60,044 nt of DNA, from positions 1 to 60,044 of the forward strand of contig CBFGSA010000001.1 in the NCBI GenBank assembly GCA_965651365.1. Reading direction: 5' to 3'. Origin of the DNA: DASSBG01 sp965651365. Lineage in GTDB: Bacteria > Pseudomonadota > Gammaproteobacteria > Xanthomonadales > Rhodanobacteraceae. Below are positions 58,380 to 60,044 of the stretch, one piece after another. Position 1 is the first letter of the stretch. Every line of letters begins with the position of its first letter. The notes below the pieces were generated by a model that saw nothing but the letters and a program-made list of their open reading frames with translations, was not told the origin of the DNA and made no database searches. The position numbers and the translations under genes were made by a program.

Positions 58380-58745
58380 GATGAGTCGGCCGGACAGTCG
58401 CGGCACGCTTGCGTGTCGAGGAAAGTCCGGGCTTCAAAGGGCAGGGTGCCAGGTAACGCCTGGGCGGCGTGAGCCGACGGAAAGTGCAACAGAGAGCAGA
58501 CCGCCGAACGGCGTCGCAAGACGTGCGTGGCAAGGGTGAAAGGGTGCGGCAAGAGCGCACCGCGTGCGGGGACAACGCCGCACGGCACGGCAAACCCCAC
58601 CTGAAGCAAGACCGAATAGGGGAACATTGGCGCGGCCCGCGTCGTTCCCGGGTAGGTCGCTTGAGGCCTGGTGGCGACATCAGGTCCAGAGGAATGACTG
58701 TCACGCCTTCGGGCGCACAGAACCCGGCTTACAGGCCGACTCATT
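58380..58745 (+). ncRNA. rnpB: RNase P RNA component, bacterial type A
   Basis: The catalytic RNA that matures tRNA 5' ends. The conserved 5' core GAGGAAAGTCCGGGCT (58416-58433), the AGGGTGCCAGGTAACGCCTG stem, GAAAGTGCAACAGAGAGCAG, the GGTAAACCCCACC-equivalent GGCAAACCCCACCTGAAGC and the 3' ACAGAACCCGGCTTACAGGC are present. The 5' GAGTCGGCC pairs with 3' GGCCGACTC, defining the ends. Position after rsmI is conserved. It is enclosed by copies of a purine-rich repeat. Confidence 0.96.
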
Positions 58746-58751
58746 ATCACA

Positions 58752-58822
58752 AGACAGAAGACGGAGGACAGAGGGCCGAGCGGAGGAACAGAGGACAGGG
58801 GACGGTGAACTGTAAAGGCAGA
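58752..58822. repeat. Purine-rich heptamer repeat after rnpB, copy B
   Basis: ACAGAAGACGGAGGACAGAG and related units end in ACGGTGAACTGTAAAGGCA, differing from copy A by one base in 19. The following sequence also retains a TTTTTGCAGA motif seen before rnpB. Confidence 0.65.
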
Positions 58823-58898
58823 AGAGCTCGGATATTGAGCGTGCCGGTTGCACGGCTTGTTTTTGCAGATTGTGCTCGGCCATCGTGCGCGATCTGCT

Positions 58899-59804
58899 TC
58901 AGTCTTGTGTCAGACACACCGTCTTGCGCTTGCCTTCGGGCAGGGGAATGAATTCGTCATCGCCGGCAACCATGGGCCAGCGCTGTTCACGCCAGGCCTG
59001 GCGTGCCTGCTCCAGCTTCGCTTCACTGCTGGCGACAAAGTTCCACCACAGATAGCGCGGCGCATCCAGCGGTACGCCGCCCAGCAGCACCACGTGGGCG
59101 TCGCTTGTGGCGCGGATGTGGCGTTCCTTTCCAGGGGCGAACAGGGCCAGTTCGCGCTGACGCAGGGCTTCGCCGCCGACCTCGGCTTCGCCTTCAATCA
59201 GATAGGCCGCGCGCTGCGGGTATTCGTCGGGCAGGGGCAATTCTGCACCGGCGGGCAGGTGCGCATCGACATAGAAAAGCTCGCTCTGTACACTGACCGG
59301 TGAGCGTTTGCCCCAGGCGCTGCCAGCCACGATGCGCACCGTGGCATTGGCGATTTCCAGTTGCGGCAATGCACTGGCGTCGGTGTGTTCGAACATCGGC
59401 TCGTCCTGCTCGTGCTCAAGCGGCAGGGCGACCCACAATTGCAGGCCGTGCATGGCCTGCGGCTTGCCCCGGTCTTCTGCGGCGGTGCGCTCGGAATGCA
59501 CGATGCCCTTGCCCGCGCGCATCCAGTTGACGTCACCTGGTTCGATGATCTGGACATTGCCGAGTCCGTCGCGGTGCTCGATCCGGCCCTGCCACAGGTA
59601 GCTCACCGTGGCCAGGCCGATATGCGGGTGCGGGCGCACGTCCATGGCCTTGTCCGCGGCCATCGTCAACGGGCCGAAGTGGTCCATGAACACGAACGGG
59701 CCCACTGCCCGGTGCGATTTTGGGGGCAGCACGCGGTGTACGTGGAAGCCGTCGCCGAGGTTATGCGAAAAACCGGCCAGGTGTTCGCTGATCAGATTGC
59801 TCAT
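58899..59804 (-). CDS. Pirin family protein
   Basis: A 301-residue bicupin. The N-terminal cupin holds the metal ligands His59 and His61 (RPHPHIGL), His103 and Glu105 (IVHSER), as in pirins and YhhW-type quercetinases. The second cupin lacks a metal site. Pirins bind iron; roles in quercetin oxidation, regulation or stress are reported but none can be assigned here. The start MSNLISEHLAGF at 59804 is family-like. A second pirin-like gene ends just downstream on the same strand, so the pair may be tandem. Confidence 0.93.
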   Translation of the reverse strand: MSNLISEHLAGFSHNLGDGFHVHRVLPPKSHRAVGPFVFMDHFGPLTMAADKAMDVRPHPHIGLATVSYLWQGRIEHRDGLGNVQIIEPGDVNWMRAGKGIVHSERTAAEDRGKPQAMHGLQLWVALPLEHEQDEPMFEHTDASALPQLEIANATVRIVAGSAWGKRSPVSVQSELFYVDAHLPAGAELPLPDEYPQRAAYLIEGEAEVGGEALRQRELALFAPGKERHIRATSDAHVVLLGGVPLDAPRYLWWNFVASSEAKLEQARQAWREQRWPMVAGDDEFIPLPEGKRKTVCLTQD

Positions 59805-59846
59805 TGTGCTTCTCCAGATTGCATTGCGATAGCCAAAATGGTGTCA

Positions 59847-59944
59847 TCCTGCGCGCAGGCCGCGCAGCGACCGGAGTCGCAGGGTCTGTGTTCGGGAGTA
59901 CCGGACATTGGATTCTGCGTACTGCGACTGCACGCAGCATGACG
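59847..59944. repeat. Intergenic inverted repeat upstream of the pirin gene
   Basis: GTCATCCTGCGCGCAGGCCG near 59849 and GCACGCAGCATGAC ending near 59942 form the ends of an imperfect inverted repeat with GCGACCGGAGTCGC inside. It lies in the 175-bp gap between the two pirin-like genes. Confidence 0.4.
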
Positions 59945-59979
59945 CGCCTCGCTGGGCGCAGAATGAGTTTCTCGGCTTC

Positions 59980-60044
59980 TCAGCCAATTTGCGCCTCACG
60001 GGTGATTTCGCCCATCCTGCCCGACTGGTAGTCGGCGAAGGCCT
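59980..60044 (-). CDS. C-terminal end of a second pirin-like protein (partial)
   Basis: The last 20 codons of a minus-strand gene running off the window read AFADYQSGRMGEITREAQIG then TGA at 59980-59982. An AFADYxxGRMG-like end is common in bacterial pirins, and the next gene downstream is a pirin, so this is probably a tandem relative. Only the tail is visible. Confidence 0.45.
   Translation of the reverse strand, partial: AFADYQSGRMGEITREAQIG

Overview
The window is GC-rich chromosomal DNA of a gammaproteobacterium, most likely from the Lysobacterales (Xanthomonadales), probably Rhodanobacteraceae or a close relative. This rests on the conserved rsmI / lpoA / yraN / dolP / rnpB block, an OxyR with Cys199 and Cys208, many GTAG-headed REP elements of the Stenotrophomonas type, 7-bp-period intergenic repeats, and exported beta-helix proteins ending in an F-x-x-G-F-E-like tail. 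It is mostly core genome. No rRNA, tRNA, prophage, transposase or CRISPR array was seen; the only RNA gene is rnpB.

Layout. 0-7 kb: ETF-ubiquinone oxidoreductase, an amidase, then a minus-strand operon (rubrerythrin, Fe-S oxidoreductase, DUF3501) headed by a near-consensus OxyR site, with oxyR just upstream. 7-12 kb: two exported peptidases (M1 and S9). 12-20 kb: a CadC-like membrane regulator with TPRs, a CSLREA beta-helix protein and an unrecognised 1358-residue membrane protein. 20.3-20.8 kb is gene-free and holds a chain of perfect hairpins. 20.8-24.3 kb: an MCE-type lipid ABC transporter operon. 24.4-28 kb: a ThrE-like exporter, an H-NS-like protein, a 68-residue membrane protein and a delta-60 repeat protein. 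28-35 kb: proS, a DUF4124 protein, pssA, a probable holD, rimI and valS. 35-38.3 kb: two different higBA modules around sdaA and a glutaredoxin-like gene. 38.5-43.1 kb: a tight five-gene operon in which two membrane GTPases enclose YceI / cytochrome b561 / YceI. 43-47 kb: a hybrid two-component kinase and a uracil-DNA glycosylase-like gene. 47-54 kb: an ECF sigma factor and Ser/Thr kinase pair flanked by two outward-facing paralogous beta-helix genes, one broken by a 20-bp duplication. 54-60 kb: dolP, yraN, lpoA, rsmI, rnpB, a pirin and the end of a second pirin-like gene.

How genes work together. OxyR probably controls the rubrerythrin peroxidase operon. The ECF/kinase pair and the CadC-like regulator each sit beside beta-helix surface proteins sharing a C-terminal tail, suggesting a regulated cell-surface protein family. 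LpoA, DolP, the MCE transporter and PssA concern the envelope. The most striking non-gene feature is that the GTAG head of REP-like elements supplies the stop codon of about ten genes. The best candidate for an undescribed protein system is the GTPase-YceI-b561-YceI-GTPase operon.
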